This document shows, piece by piece, positions 6,694 to 14,083 of a stretch of 15,538 nt of DNA. Origin of the DNA: Verrucomicrobiaceae bacterium (GTDB lineage: Bacteria; Verrucomicrobiota; Verrucomicrobiae; Verrucomicrobiales; Akkermansiaceae). The stretch's first letter is position 1. The number at the start of each line of letters is the position of its first letter. The stretch lies in the NCBI GenBank assembly GCA_003820635.1, contig RPOS01000062.1, positions 1 to 15,538 on the forward strand. The letters are read 5' to 3'. The translations under genes and the position numbers were made by a program. The notes under the pieces are model-generated. The model had not been told where the DNA came from. It was given only the letters and a program-made list of their open reading frames with translations, and did no database searches.

Positions 6694-7119
6694 ATGAACC
6701 CCGTCGTCAAGGAAACCATCGAGCGCTGCAGGGAGGCGGGGCTTCGCCGCACCAAGGCGCTGGAAGAGCTGATCGTAATCCTGCTGGAAAAGAACCGGCC
6801 GATGACGCTTGCCGAGCTGGCGGCATCGGGGCGGCTTGCGGGCCAGTGTGACAAGGCTACGGTCTTCCGCCTGCTGCAGAGGCTCGCCGGCCATGGCATT
6901 GTGCGCCGGCTCGGCCTGCACGAGCGCGCCGCCTATTTCACCCTGCTGGTGCCGGGAAAACACAGCGACTATCTGATTTGCACGAGCTGCGGCAGCATCG
7001 AGGCGATCCAGGCACCGTGTCCGGTCCACCAGCTGGAGGATGAGATCCGCGAGAAAACCGGCTATCGTAATCTCTATCACGAACTCGAGTTTTTCGGCAT
7101 TTGCCCGAAGTGCGCCTGA
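6694..7119 (+). CDS. Fur-family metal-responsive transcriptional regulator
   Basis: A 141-residue Fur/Zur/PerR-type repressor. The N-terminal winged helix includes GLRRTKALEELIVILLEKNR (16-35) and the recognition region CDKATVFRLLQRLAGHGIV (52-70), which matches the family S/T-x-x-T-V-Y-R-x-L pattern but with Phe for Tyr. The C-terminal dimerisation part has both structural-zinc cysteine pairs: C96-x-x-C99 (ICTSCGSIE) and C137-x-x-C140 (GICPKC), with H129 and E132 between them (YHELEFFG). The usual HHxH cluster before the first Cys pair is reduced to KHSDYLIC (H90, D92), so the regulatory metal site may differ from Fur and Zur. ATG 6694 is chosen because it gives the family's usual length. 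tsaE starts 14 bases after its stop and may be cotranscribed. Target metal and regulon cannot be read. Confidence 0.88.
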   Translation: MNPVVKETIERCREAGLRRTKALEELIVILLEKNRPMTLAELAASGRLAGQCDKATVFRLLQRLAGHGIVRRLGLHERAAYFTLLVPGKHSDYLICTSCGSIEAIQAPCPVHQLEDEIREKTGYRNLYHELEFFGICPKCA

Positions 7120-7133
7120 TACGGTTTTTTCCC

Positions 7134-7550
7134 ATGCAAGGCCGCGCCGACACCCCTGATGCCATGCAGCAACTCGGCCGCAATGCTGCCGCCGGGCTCC
7201 GGCCGGGCACGGTCATCGCGCTGGTAGGCGGTCTGGGTGCCGGCAAAACCCACTGGACCAAGGGTCTGGTGGCGGGCCTCGGATCGGCGGCGGAAGTCAC
7301 CAGCCCCACCTTCGGTCTGGTTCACGAATATCCCGGTGGCACCATGCCGGTGTTTCACTTCGATTTCTATCGCCTCGAGTCCGCGGAGGAACTGCTGGCG
7401 CTTGGCTGGGACGAATATCTCGAGTCCGGCGGCGTGGTCATCGCCGAGTGGGGTGACAAGTTTCCCGGGCTGTTGCCGCCGGATGCGCACTGGCTGTGCT
7501 TTCACATCGAGCCCGGCGGTGGCCGGACCATCCGCGAGGGCTCGGCTTAG
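7134..7550 (+). CDS. tsaE: tRNA t6A biosynthesis ATPase TsaE
   Basis: TsaE is the small P-loop ATPase that works with TsaB and TsaD to make N6-threonylcarbamoyladenosine at tRNA position 37. The 138-residue product has the family's compact layout: Walker A GGLGAGKT (32-39), the switch motif VTSPTFGLVHEY (55-66), FHFDFYRL (74-81) with its conserved Asp, LGWDEYLESGGVVIAEWGDK (90-109) with the E-W pair, and a short C-terminal strand. The first Walker residue pair is GG rather than the commoner GD. ATG 7134 is preferred over starts further upstream, which would overlap the Fur-family gene. It is probably in one operon with that regulator. Its TAG stop overlaps the TAA of the small minus-strand gene. 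Confidence 0.93.
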   Translation: MQGRADTPDAMQQLGRNAAAGLRPGTVIALVGGLGAGKTHWTKGLVAGLGSAAEVTSPTFGLVHEYPGGTMPVFHFDFYRLESAEELLALGWDEYLESGGVVIAEWGDKFPGLLPPDAHWLCFHIEPGGGRTIREGSA

Positions 7551-7699
7551 TATGCCGCGGCGGCCGCGGCGTTCATCAGGGGGCCGAGTTTTTGCGCGGT
7601 GTTGCTCACGGTGCGGCCCAGCATCTGGGGAAGACCGCAGGAGGTGCTGGAAAGCACCAGCAGCGTGAGCGCGGTCCATTGAAGCAGGCGGAGTTTCAC
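7547..7699 (-). CDS. Small putative lipoprotein, 50 residues
   Basis: A GTG-initiated frame reads MKLRLLQWTALTLLVLSSTS, then C21 and GLPQMLGRTVSNTAQKLGP, ending LMNAAAAAAY. The order of a basic start, a hydrophobic stretch and S-S-T-S-C followed by a short polar peptide is that of a lipoprotein signal with a lipidated Cys. Ser at the -3 position is less usual than Leu or Val, so lipidation is likely rather than certain. Third codon positions are strongly G/C. It lies 31 bases downstream of the RlmM-like gene on the same strand and may share its transcript. Its stop overlaps the tsaE stop tail to tail. Function unknown; it resembles small entericidin-like lipoproteins only in size and style. 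Confidence 0.6.
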   Translation of the reverse strand: MKLRLLQWTALTLLVLSSTSCGLPQMLGRTVSNTAQKLGPLMNAAAAAAY

Positions 7700-7730
7700 G
7701 ACCGAGAAGTTGACCGCGCGCCTGCCCGAG

Positions 7731-8834
7731 TCAAGCCGCGCGTTCGAAGAACACGGTGAACTCGTGCCGGTTGTAGGTGAGGTGCGTGATGGCGATCACG
7801 CGCAGCCCCGCCGCCGTTGCGGCATCCAGCACGGACGCCGTGAGCCCGTTGATTTCCTCAAAACCGGTGACGCCCGGCATTTTCAGGGTGAAAACCACCA
7901 GCCCTCCGGCGCGGAGATTTTTGGAAAGCCGGATGACCTGCGTGATGGAGTCGCGGGCGTCGCCATTCATGTCCGAGAGGATGGCGTCATAGGCCGTGGC
8001 CGGCGGCGGCTGGAAGTCTGCGGCATCCATGCAAACGGCCTGCAAGCCGTCCGCACCCGCGAGTCGCGCGTCGAGCGGGGCGCGGTCCACCGCGGTGACG
8101 CGGCAGCCGCGGGTGAGGAGCTCCGCCGTCATGCCGCCGGGGCTGGCCCCCAGTTCCAGCCAATGGCTGCCTGCGGCCGGCACGCGGTGGTGCAGCGCGA
8201 GATGGTGCAGGGCCTCCGCGATCTTGGCCCCGGCGCGGCTGATCATGCCCGGCGCGTTCTGGCGGATGAACTTGGTGCCGCCCGGATGAAAACCGTTCGA
8301 CTCCTGCGGGCTCTGCATGCCGCAGAACAATCCTTCATGGCCCACCAGGCAGAAAAGCGTCGGCGCGCGGTGGTCCTGCGCCTCCGCATCCCGGATGCCG
8401 CCGGCCTGCGGCGGGAAAAGTTGCAGCGTCCTGCCACGGAGGTTCGAGGCAAGCGTCCGGTAGTAACGGTTCGAGGCATCCGGATCCAGCGGGCCGGTCA
8501 AAACGGTCTGCGGGTTGTTGCCGCCGAATTTTCGCGAGAGGGCCTGCGCCGCCTTTTCGATGAAACCCGGCGTTTCCTTCGGGCAGCACGGCCACGAGTG
8601 ATGCACGGGCAGATTCCAGCGCAGGAACTTCGCCGCTGCGGAATCCCGGATGCGCGCGGGTTCGCCAAGCCGGATCAGCAGAAAATCCCGGCCCAGCTTC
8701 TTGAGTTTTTGCGCGCCGAGTTCCCGCAGGATTTCCGCCTCCATCCCGGTGAAGACCTCCGGCACACGGATCAGCCACGGGGCGGGGGAGGGGCTTGCGG
8801 GGTTTTCTAACATATCGCGTGGTTCCGGGGGCAT
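7731..8834 (-). CDS. RlmM-like 23S rRNA 2'-O-ribose methyltransferase
   Basis: A SAM-dependent RrmJ/FtsJ-fold methyltransferase of 367 residues, organised like RlmM (23S rRNA C2498 in E. coli). An N-terminal region of about 200 residues resembles a THUMP-like substrate-binding part (LIRVPEVFTGMEAEILRELG; RYYRTLASNLRG). The catalytic domain follows, with SAM motif I WLELGASPGG (225-234) and VDRAPLD. The KDKE-type 2'-O-methyltransferase tetrad can be placed at K204 (ISRAGAKIAEAL), D288 (ILSDMNG), K318 (VFTLKMPG) and E358 (YNRHEFTVFF). The start is either ATG 8834 or ATG 8813 (MLENPAS); neither has a strong ribosome-binding site, and the longer is given. The shorter start's codons contain one of the recurrent TGTTAG words. 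The gene is divergent from the YggU gene. Rossmann-fold rRNA methylase is fairly sure; exact target is inference. Confidence 0.82.
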   Translation of the reverse strand: MPPEPRDMLENPASPSPAPWLIRVPEVFTGMEAEILRELGAQKLKKLGRDFLLIRLGEPARIRDSAAAKFLRWNLPVHHSWPCCPKETPGFIEKAAQALSRKFGGNNPQTVLTGPLDPDASNRYYRTLASNLRGRTLQLFPPQAGGIRDAEAQDHRAPTLFCLVGHEGLFCGMQSPQESNGFHPGGTKFIRQNAPGMISRAGAKIAEALHHLALHHRVPAAGSHWLELGASPGGMTAELLTRGCRVTAVDRAPLDARLAGADGLQAVCMDAADFQPPPATAYDAILSDMNGDARDSITQVIRLSKNLRAGGLVVFTLKMPGVTGFEEINGLTASVLDAATAAGLRVIAITHLTYNRHEFTVFFERAA

Positions 8835-8941
8835 TGGATACGACGGCTCGACCGGAATGGAGTTTAAAATTTCCGCGACTGCGGCATTGGTGGTGATTTT
8901 CCCATTGTGCGGCACCGGGCCGCCGGGCGAGCCTGCCGCCC

Positions 8942-9196
8942 GTGAAGCTGCGCGTCCGCGCCACTCCCAATGCCCTCCGCAGCGAGTTGATCGGCTGGGA
9001 GGACGACGCACAGGCCGGCCGCATCCTGCGGGTCCGCGTGGCCGCGCCGCCGGTGGAGGGCAAGGCCAACGCCGAGCTCAGGGATTTCCTCGCCAGGATG
9101 CTCGGCCTGCCGAAGGCCAGGGTGCTGCTGGAAAAAGGTGGCAGCTCGCGCTTCAAATCATTCGAGATCCCGGACGGGACGAAACTGCCGGATTGA
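8942..9196 (+). CDS. DUF167/YggU family protein
   Basis: An 84-residue protein starting at GTG 8942 (VKLRVRATPNALRSELIGWE). The core family motif RVAAPPVEGKANAEL (52-66 region in the chain's middle) is followed by LGLPKARVLLEKGGSSRFKS, which matches the small DUF167 alpha/beta fold. The biochemical role of this widespread family is not established. The GTG is the natural start because the family begins directly with the first strand. Its TGA is separated by a single base from the stop of the convergent transglutaminase gene. About 107 bases separate it from the divergent methyltransferase start, including an AT-rich patch near 8869 that could hold promoter elements, but I cannot define boxes. 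Confidence 0.88.
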   Translation: MKLRVRATPNALRSELIGWEDDAQAGRILRVRVAAPPVEGKANAELRDFLARMLGLPKARVLLEKGGSSRFKSFEIPDGTKLPD

Positions 9197-9197
9197 C

Positions 9198-11165
9198 TCA
9201 ACTCCGCTTCAGCTCCGCCTCAAGTTCTGCGGCGAGCTGGGCGAGGCGTTCCTGATCGCTGGCGCGCGGCGGGGCGGGATCGAAGCGCAGGCGCTGGTGC
9301 AGGGCGATGGCTTCATCGAGCGTTGTGCTGTTAGAAAACACGGGGCGCAGGCGGGCCAGCCAGCGGGTGAAGGGTTCGCCGGGGCGGCGCTCGCCGAGGC
9401 GTTTGCGCGCGCGGGTTTCCAACTCATGCAGCGGGGTGCGCACGATGGCCCCCGTGTAGCCCGCGGCCCGGCCTTGCGCGGCCAAGCGGCGCTTCGAGTA
9501 CCACAAGCGCCGCGCGACATATCCGGCAAGGCCGAGGCCCACGCCCAACATCACGAGCGTGGCGGCAAGACGGTTGGCGGGACGGTTTCGCCACAGGAAA
9601 AAATCCTCGCGCAGCCGTTTGACGTTGTCGTCGAGGCGCTGATTCCATGGCGGTTGGCCGGAGACGCCGGCCAGCCAGTCCGGCGGGGTGGGGTCGAAGT
9701 CGATCCACCTGCCCGCCGCGGCGTCCCACACGCGGCACCATGCGTGGCCATGCGTGCCGCGGATGATGTAACCGCCGTGTTTCACATCCCGCTCCATCAG
9801 CGTGTAGCCGGTGGCATAGCGGGCGGGAATTCCGCCGTCCCGCAGCATCAACACGGCGGCGGTAGCGAAATACTCGCAGTGCCCGGCGCGGCTGCGGGTG
9901 AGGAACAGGTTGATGGCGGTGGGCGCTCCGGCCCGGTAAAACGGCTGCCGGATGGTGAGCTGGCGGGTGTAGCGGAAGTCCTTGTGGAAATAGCTGCGGA
10001 GCCGCGCGAGTTGGTCGCCCAAGGGTGTTTCCCGCGTGATGCCCAACTGCTCGTTGCTGCGGCGGATGGCTTCTCGCTCGGCGATGGGGATCTTGAGATC
10101 CTCTTCCTCGATCGGCGGGCTTTCCGGGTTGCTGGCGCTTTTCCAAAACACCGTGCCATCGATCACCGGATGCTTGGGAAACACCCGCACGGTGCCGAAA
10201 CTGTTGCGCTCGATGCCGTCGAGTTCGAAGCCGCTCAGGCCCGCGCTGTCTCCCGGCAGTGGCAGCGGGGTTTCCGCGGCGGCGGTGCCGCGCAGTCTGA
10301 AATACGGCAGCGCAGAGGGGGCCTGGAAGGCGGCGCTGTCCTGCAGCATGTAGTAGGCGCCGCCATCAATGAGCCGCGTGTCCAGATCCTTGAAATCCTC
10401 GTTTGCGAGCCGCTGGTTGCGCCAGTTGGAGCCGAGGAAGCTGTTGAAGGTGCCCGTCCGCAACAAACGCGGCGGCGGCTTCTTTTCACCGGGTTGCAAG
10501 CGCCACAGGATATCTGCCGACTGCCGCACGGTGCCCGCCGTGCCGATCAGGGTGGCGGCGTGATTCGGATCGAAGCCGCCGCTTTGGTAGCCGGCGGCAT
10601 GGCCTAACAGACTCTCGGCTTTTTCCAGCGCGAAGCGGCCGGTCAGGCCGAGCAGGCCGGCCACCGCCAGCACCGGGATGAGCGGCAGCAGCCTGCCGCA
10701 TCCGAGATGCCTCAGCATCCAGCCGCCCAGGATCAACAGCCCGGGCAGGAACAGCCAGATGTCGGATTTCCTGCCCACCGCGGCCGCCACCAGCGTGGTG
10801 GTAAACAGCACGTTGCCGAAGTTGAAAAACGTGATTTCCTCACTCAAACCATGCCGCAGTTTGCGCGCGCGGCGGCGTTTCGCGACGAAGGAAAACGCGT
10901 TCAGTGGCAGTGCGTCGCGCAGGCCGTAGGATTGGACGAACTGCATCGGCATCAGCAGCGCTGGCAGCCATGAGAGCGTGTTGGGCAGGGCTGTGTAGCG
11001 GTTGCCGTCCAGCCAGATCAGCACGGCGGCCAGCACGATGCCCACGGTCGTGAACTGCCAGACGCGCCCGCAGGTGTCGTCATCAAAGTCCCAGCGCACA
11101 CGCGTCCAGTGCCGGGCCTCCACCACCAGCGCCAGCACCAGGCCGAGCAAGGGCCGGTCCGTCAT
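9198..11165 (-). CDS. Membrane-anchored transglutaminase-like protein (TgpA/DUF3488 type)
   Basis: A 655-residue protein from ATG 11165. The N-terminal part holds several membrane helices (about 5-16, 41-52, 62-78, 135-150 and 157-175). A large soluble region follows with a transglutaminase-like papain fold. Its triad is C430 (SRAGHCEYFATA), H474 (GTHGHAWCRVWD) and D491 (RWIDFDPTPP). One more membrane helix lies at about 533-550, followed by a cytoplasmic Arg-rich tail (EPFTRWLARLRP) like the DUF4129-type end of TgpA proteins. It is the last gene of a moxR-DUF58-transglutaminase operon. Such enzymes are thought to process or cross-link envelope proteins, but the substrate is unknown. The first helix seems to begin upstream of this ATG (reading LLLGTSLLFWGA), where no ATG, GTG or TTG exists in frame, so the true start is uncertain. 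Confidence 0.87.
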   Translation of the reverse strand: MTDRPLLGLVLALVVEARHWTRVRWDFDDDTCGRVWQFTTVGIVLAAVLIWLDGNRYTALPNTLSWLPALLMPMQFVQSYGLRDALPLNAFSFVAKRRRARKLRHGLSEEITFFNFGNVLFTTTLVAAAVGRKSDIWLFLPGLLILGGWMLRHLGCGRLLPLIPVLAVAGLLGLTGRFALEKAESLLGHAAGYQSGGFDPNHAATLIGTAGTVRQSADILWRLQPGEKKPPPRLLRTGTFNSFLGSNWRNQRLANEDFKDLDTRLIDGGAYYMLQDSAAFQAPSALPYFRLRGTAAAETPLPLPGDSAGLSGFELDGIERNSFGTVRVFPKHPVIDGTVFWKSASNPESPPIEEEDLKIPIAEREAIRRSNEQLGITRETPLGDQLARLRSYFHKDFRYTRQLTIRQPFYRAGAPTAINLFLTRSRAGHCEYFATAAVLMLRDGGIPARYATGYTLMERDVKHGGYIIRGTHGHAWCRVWDAAAGRWIDFDPTPPDWLAGVSGQPPWNQRLDDNVKRLREDFFLWRNRPANRLAATLVMLGVGLGLAGYVARRLWYSKRRLAAQGRAAGYTGAIVRTPLHELETRARKRLGERRPGEPFTRWLARLRPVFSNSTTLDEAIALHQRLRFDPAPPRASDQERLAQLAAELEAELKRS

Positions 11166-11243
11166 CGCGCCCCAGAACAGGAGCGAGGTGCCTAACAGAA
11201 GCCGGGGAGGTGGAGGGGAGTTTTGGATGATGGGTTATGAATT

Positions 11244-12638
11244 TCAAATTTTGGATGGCAGGCGCAGCAGGTCGCGGCCGACGTGGCCGGACTCCAGCCA
11301 GTGGCCGGGTGCGTCCGCCGGGCGCGGGCAGTGGCCGATGATGAACGGCACGCACACCACGCCGCCGCGGCTGAGGCTGCGCAGCAGCTCGGCGCGGGAG
11401 TCGTCCCAGCCGTTGAGAATGACCACGCAGGAGCTCAGGTCGTCGCTGTGGCGCAGGACAAGCCGGGCCAGCGCCTTGTGATCGCCGGAGCGCACGGGCG
11501 TCACGCCGGCGAGCACTTCCAGCAGTTTTTCCGCGCGCTCCACGCCGCGCCCGGCAGTGGCGATGTGCGCCTCGTTTTCGATGAACATCAGGTCCACCAG
11601 CGATTGGTTGGTATCGAGCTCCGCGGCGAAGGAAGCGGCCACCGAAACGCATTCCTCGAAGCTGACATCGCTGTGCTGCGTGGAGAGCGTGTCGAGCACC
11701 AGGCCGTAGCGCGGGTAAAACGTGTCTTCCAGTTCCTTGACGATCGGCCGGCCGGTGCGCGCCCAGCTTTTCCAGTGAATCTGGCGCAGCGGATCGCCCG
11801 GGCGGTAGTCGCGCAGTCCCACAAACTCGCCGGAGGTGCCGATGGCGTTGGTGTTGGACTCGCCGCTCACCTTGAAGGCCGCGCTGCCTGGCAGTTCGAG
11901 CAGCGGCAGCGGGTAGCGGCGCGGCAGCACCATCAGGGTGGCTGCCGGTGCCTTCACCGGCACGCATTTCTGAAACAGGCCGAGCGGATCCGGCAGCAGC
12001 ACGCGCAGGTCGTGCAGGCGGATCACTCCGCGGCGCAGCGGCGTGATCTCCAGAAACACGCGCGCCTTCCCGCCCGGCTTGAGCTGGATTTCCTCCGGCG
12101 AGAGTCCGCCGGTGAACCCGCGCTTGCGCAGCATCAGCCACTGCCAGCGGAAATAGGCAAAGGTGCGGTCGAAGCGGTTGCGCTCCTCCTCGCCGGGCTC
12201 GCGCAGCATGGTGAACTCCGCCAGGTCCGGCCGCGGATCCGGCGGCGATTCGCTGATCCATGCGCGGCCGAGCCGGCGCGCGCCGAGGTTGCGGACGCGC
12301 ACCGCGATGCGCACGGGCATGCCCGCAGTGGCGTGGCGCGGCACTTCACGCAGCGCTTCCAACGAGGCGCGCCGCAGCAACGTCCATGGCAGGCTGATGA
12401 CGATCATCGCCAGGCTGAGCGAGAAAAGCTGATAGATCGAGCTGCGCGAGTGGCCGATGGCAAGGCAGGCCGCCAGCACGAGCAAGATGCCGAGCGTGGC
12501 ACCGGCAGGCCGCAGCCGCCGGTGGATGAAGTCATGCGCCGCCGAGCTGCGGAAATACACGCCATGCAGCCAGCGGCCGAAGCTCGTGCTGCGGGATGAC
12601 GCCGCGGTTCCGGTTGGCACTGGCGCACTGGCTTGCAT
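11244..12638 (-). CDS. DUF58 domain protein
   Basis: A 464-residue membrane-anchored protein. After a short cytoplasmic start there are two close membrane helices (about 46-62 and 68-87). An Ig-like beta-rich region follows (MPVRIAVRVRNLGARRLGRA), then the DUF58 signature GTSGEFVGLRDYRPGDPLRQ with IHWKSWARTGRPIVKELED (about 267-305). The C-terminal part resembles a vWA fold (YGLVLDTLST at 311-320) with an incomplete metal-site motif. DUF58 proteins almost always accompany MoxR AAA+ ATPases and are assumed to be their clients or partners. Its ATG lies 13 bases after the moxR stop and the transglutaminase start lies about 78 bases after its own stop, so the three are probably one transcript. 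No strong ribosome-binding site is visible. Confidence 0.92.
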   Translation of the reverse strand: MQASAPVPTGTAASSRSTSFGRWLHGVYFRSSAAHDFIHRRLRPAGATLGILLVLAACLAIGHSRSSIYQLFSLSLAMIVISLPWTLLRRASLEALREVPRHATAGMPVRIAVRVRNLGARRLGRAWISESPPDPRPDLAEFTMLREPGEEERNRFDRTFAYFRWQWLMLRKRGFTGGLSPEEIQLKPGGKARVFLEITPLRRGVIRLHDLRVLLPDPLGLFQKCVPVKAPAATLMVLPRRYPLPLLELPGSAAFKVSGESNTNAIGTSGEFVGLRDYRPGDPLRQIHWKSWARTGRPIVKELEDTFYPRYGLVLDTLSTQHSDVSFEECVSVAASFAAELDTNQSLVDLMFIENEAHIATAGRGVERAEKLLEVLAGVTPVRSGDHKALARLVLRHSDDLSSCVVILNGWDDSRAELLRSLSRGGVVCVPFIIGHCPRPADAPGHWLESGHVGRDLLRLPSKI

Positions 12639-12651
12639 GAGCGGCGGCTTT

Positions 12652-13587
12652 TCACACCGGGACCGGCGTGTTTTCCATCAGATCCGCCACAATCTGGCGG
12701 GTGGTGACTCCGGAGTATTTCGCCTCGGGCGAGAGCGCCATGCGGTGGGCCATCACGTCCGCCGCCACGGATTGGATCAACTCCGGGGAAACGAAATCGC
12801 TGCCCTCGAAGACCGCCAGCGCCTGGGAAACCTTCATCAGCGCCAGCGAGGCGCGCGGGCTGGCCGCCAGTTGGATCTGCGGGTGGCCGCGCGTCGCGCC
12901 GACGAGTGAGACCACGTAATGGCGCAGTTCCTCGCTGAAGCGCACCTGCCGCGCGGCGGCCATCAATTCCAGGATTTCTTCGCGCGTGACCACCGGTTCC
13001 AGCGCATCCACCGGATGGCGTTCCGCCTGATCCGCGAGGATCGCCGCCTCCTCGGCCGCGCTGACGTAGCCGAGCGCGCATTGCATGGTGAAGCGGTCCA
13101 TCTGCGCCTCCGGCAGTGGATAGGTGCCGCGGAACTCCACCGGGTTCTGCGTGGCGATCACGAAGAACAGCTCGTTGAGATCGTGCCGCACGCCCTCGAT
13201 GGTCGCCTGGCGCTCGCCCATCGCCTCCAGTAGCGCGCTCTGGGTGCGCGGCGAGGCGCGGTTGATTTCATCGGCCAGCAGGATGTCGGTGAAAACCGGC
13301 CCCGGATGAAAGCGGAATTCCTGCGTGCGTGGATCCAGCACCGAGATGCCGAGAATGTCGGACGGCAGCAGGTCCGGCGTGAACTGCACACGCTTGAATA
13401 CCGCACCGCCGATGGCCTTGGCGATGGCCTTGGCCAGCGTGGTTTTCCCGGTGCCTGGGAAATCCTCCAGCAGCACATGGCCGCCGGAAATCATGCAGGC
13501 CAGCACCCGCCGGACGACCTCGGGCTGGCCGCGCACGACGGAGCAAACGGCGGACTCCAATCGGGATGCGATGTCGGAGATGCTCAT
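12652..13587 (-). CDS. MoxR-family AAA+ ATPase
   Basis: A 311-residue AAA+ chaperone-like ATPase of the MoxR group. Walker A is EDFPGTGKT (41-49), Walker B is LLADEINR (103-110) followed by ASPRTQSALLEAMGERQ, sensor 1 is IATQNPVEFRGTYPLPEAQM (144-163) with the arginine-bearing DRF after it, and the C-terminal lid includes SPRASLALMKVSQALAV. ATG 13587 (MSISDIASRL) is chosen because the family begins here; the longer open frame upstream runs through the terminator of the next gene and is not coding-like. It is the first gene of the moxR-DUF58-transglutaminase operon. MoxR proteins are believed to help fold, assemble or insert metal into partner proteins, here most likely the DUF58 protein. All nucleotide-binding motifs are intact. 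Confidence 0.94.
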   Translation of the reverse strand: MSISDIASRLESAVCSVVRGQPEVVRRVLACMISGGHVLLEDFPGTGKTTLAKAIAKAIGGAVFKRVQFTPDLLPSDILGISVLDPRTQEFRFHPGPVFTDILLADEINRASPRTQSALLEAMGERQATIEGVRHDLNELFFVIATQNPVEFRGTYPLPEAQMDRFTMQCALGYVSAAEEAAILADQAERHPVDALEPVVTREEILELMAAARQVRFSEELRHYVVSLVGATRGHPQIQLAASPRASLALMKVSQALAVFEGSDFVSPELIQSVAADVMAHRMALSPEAKYSGVTTRQIVADLMENTPVPV

Positions 13588-13634
13588 GCGGAATGCCCGG
13601 ATTCCAGCTTGCGGGGCAAGGCGCGTCGAGAGCC

Positions 13635-13666
13635 AAAAAAAACGCCACGCCGGTTGTGGCGTGGCG
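13635..13666 (-). terminator. Rho-independent terminator of the small secreted protein gene
   Basis: Read on the minus strand, the stem CGCCACGCC / GGCGTGGCG (13643-13651 with 13658-13666) has nine perfect pairs and a six-base loop, and is followed directly by eight T residues (13635-13642). It lies 31 bases past the stop of the small secreted protein gene and 48 bases before the moxR start, so it separates the two transcripts and implies that moxR has its own promoter. Confidence 0.9.
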
Positions 13667-13697
13667 TGGCGCTTGGAGCACCGGGAGGCGGTGGATT

Positions 13698-14027
13698 TCA
13701 AAGACGGAAGCTGCCGCTGATGACCACCCCGCCGCGGCCGTAGTAAGGATAGGGCGGCGGGCACACCGGCGCACGGTAATACCTGCGCGGCGGCGGGCAG
13801 TAGCGCACCGGTGCCGGCACCACGCGGTAACCCCAGACTGGGTAGCCACGGCGGTCATAACGGGTGAAATACCGTTCCGTGTAAATCGGCGTGCCGCAGG
13901 AGCGGTAGCCACTGACGTAAACATGGCTCTTGGAATGCCCCCGCTGCGGGTGGGCCTCGGCCGCTGGCGTGGCGGCGATCATGGCAAGTGCGGCGATGGC
14001 GGCGGTGATGAGTGTTTTGGTTTTCAT
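13698..14027 (-). CDS. Small secreted Tyr/Pro/Arg-rich protein
   Basis: A 109-residue protein with a clear Sec signal peptide (MKTKTLITAAIAALAMIAAT, then PAAEA, likely cut before HPQRGHSK). The mature part of about 84 residues is rich in Tyr, Pro and Arg (YVSGYRSCGTPIYTERYFTR; RYCPPPRRYYRAPVCPPPYP) and has four Cys, ending VVISGSFRL. It is probably an exported, perhaps envelope-associated, low-complexity protein; no enzymatic domain is visible. Start ATG 14027 is preceded by AGAAGGAT, a fair ribosome-binding site at short spacing. The frame is open further upstream but runs into tilS. A strong terminator follows, so the gene is probably monocistronic, and it is divergent from tilS with a 56-base gap. 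Function unknown. Confidence 0.8.
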   Translation of the reverse strand: MKTKTLITAAIAALAMIAATPAAEAHPQRGHSKSHVYVSGYRSCGTPIYTERYFTRYDRRGYPVWGYRVVPAPVRYCPPPRRYYRAPVCPPPYPYYGRGGVVISGSFRL

Positions 14028-14083
14028 ATCCTTCTGGGTTGTGGATTTCGCGTCCTTCGACGGACCCATTCGGGAAATATTCG

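Noticed and set aside
9194..9200. The TGACTCA palindrome between two gene ends
   Set aside because: It is simply two convergent stop codons with one base between them; reading it as an operator would be over-interpretation.
13588..13764. Upstream extension of the moxR frame
   Set aside because: It crosses the terminator and the end of the small secreted protein gene, and MoxR proteins start near ATG 13587.
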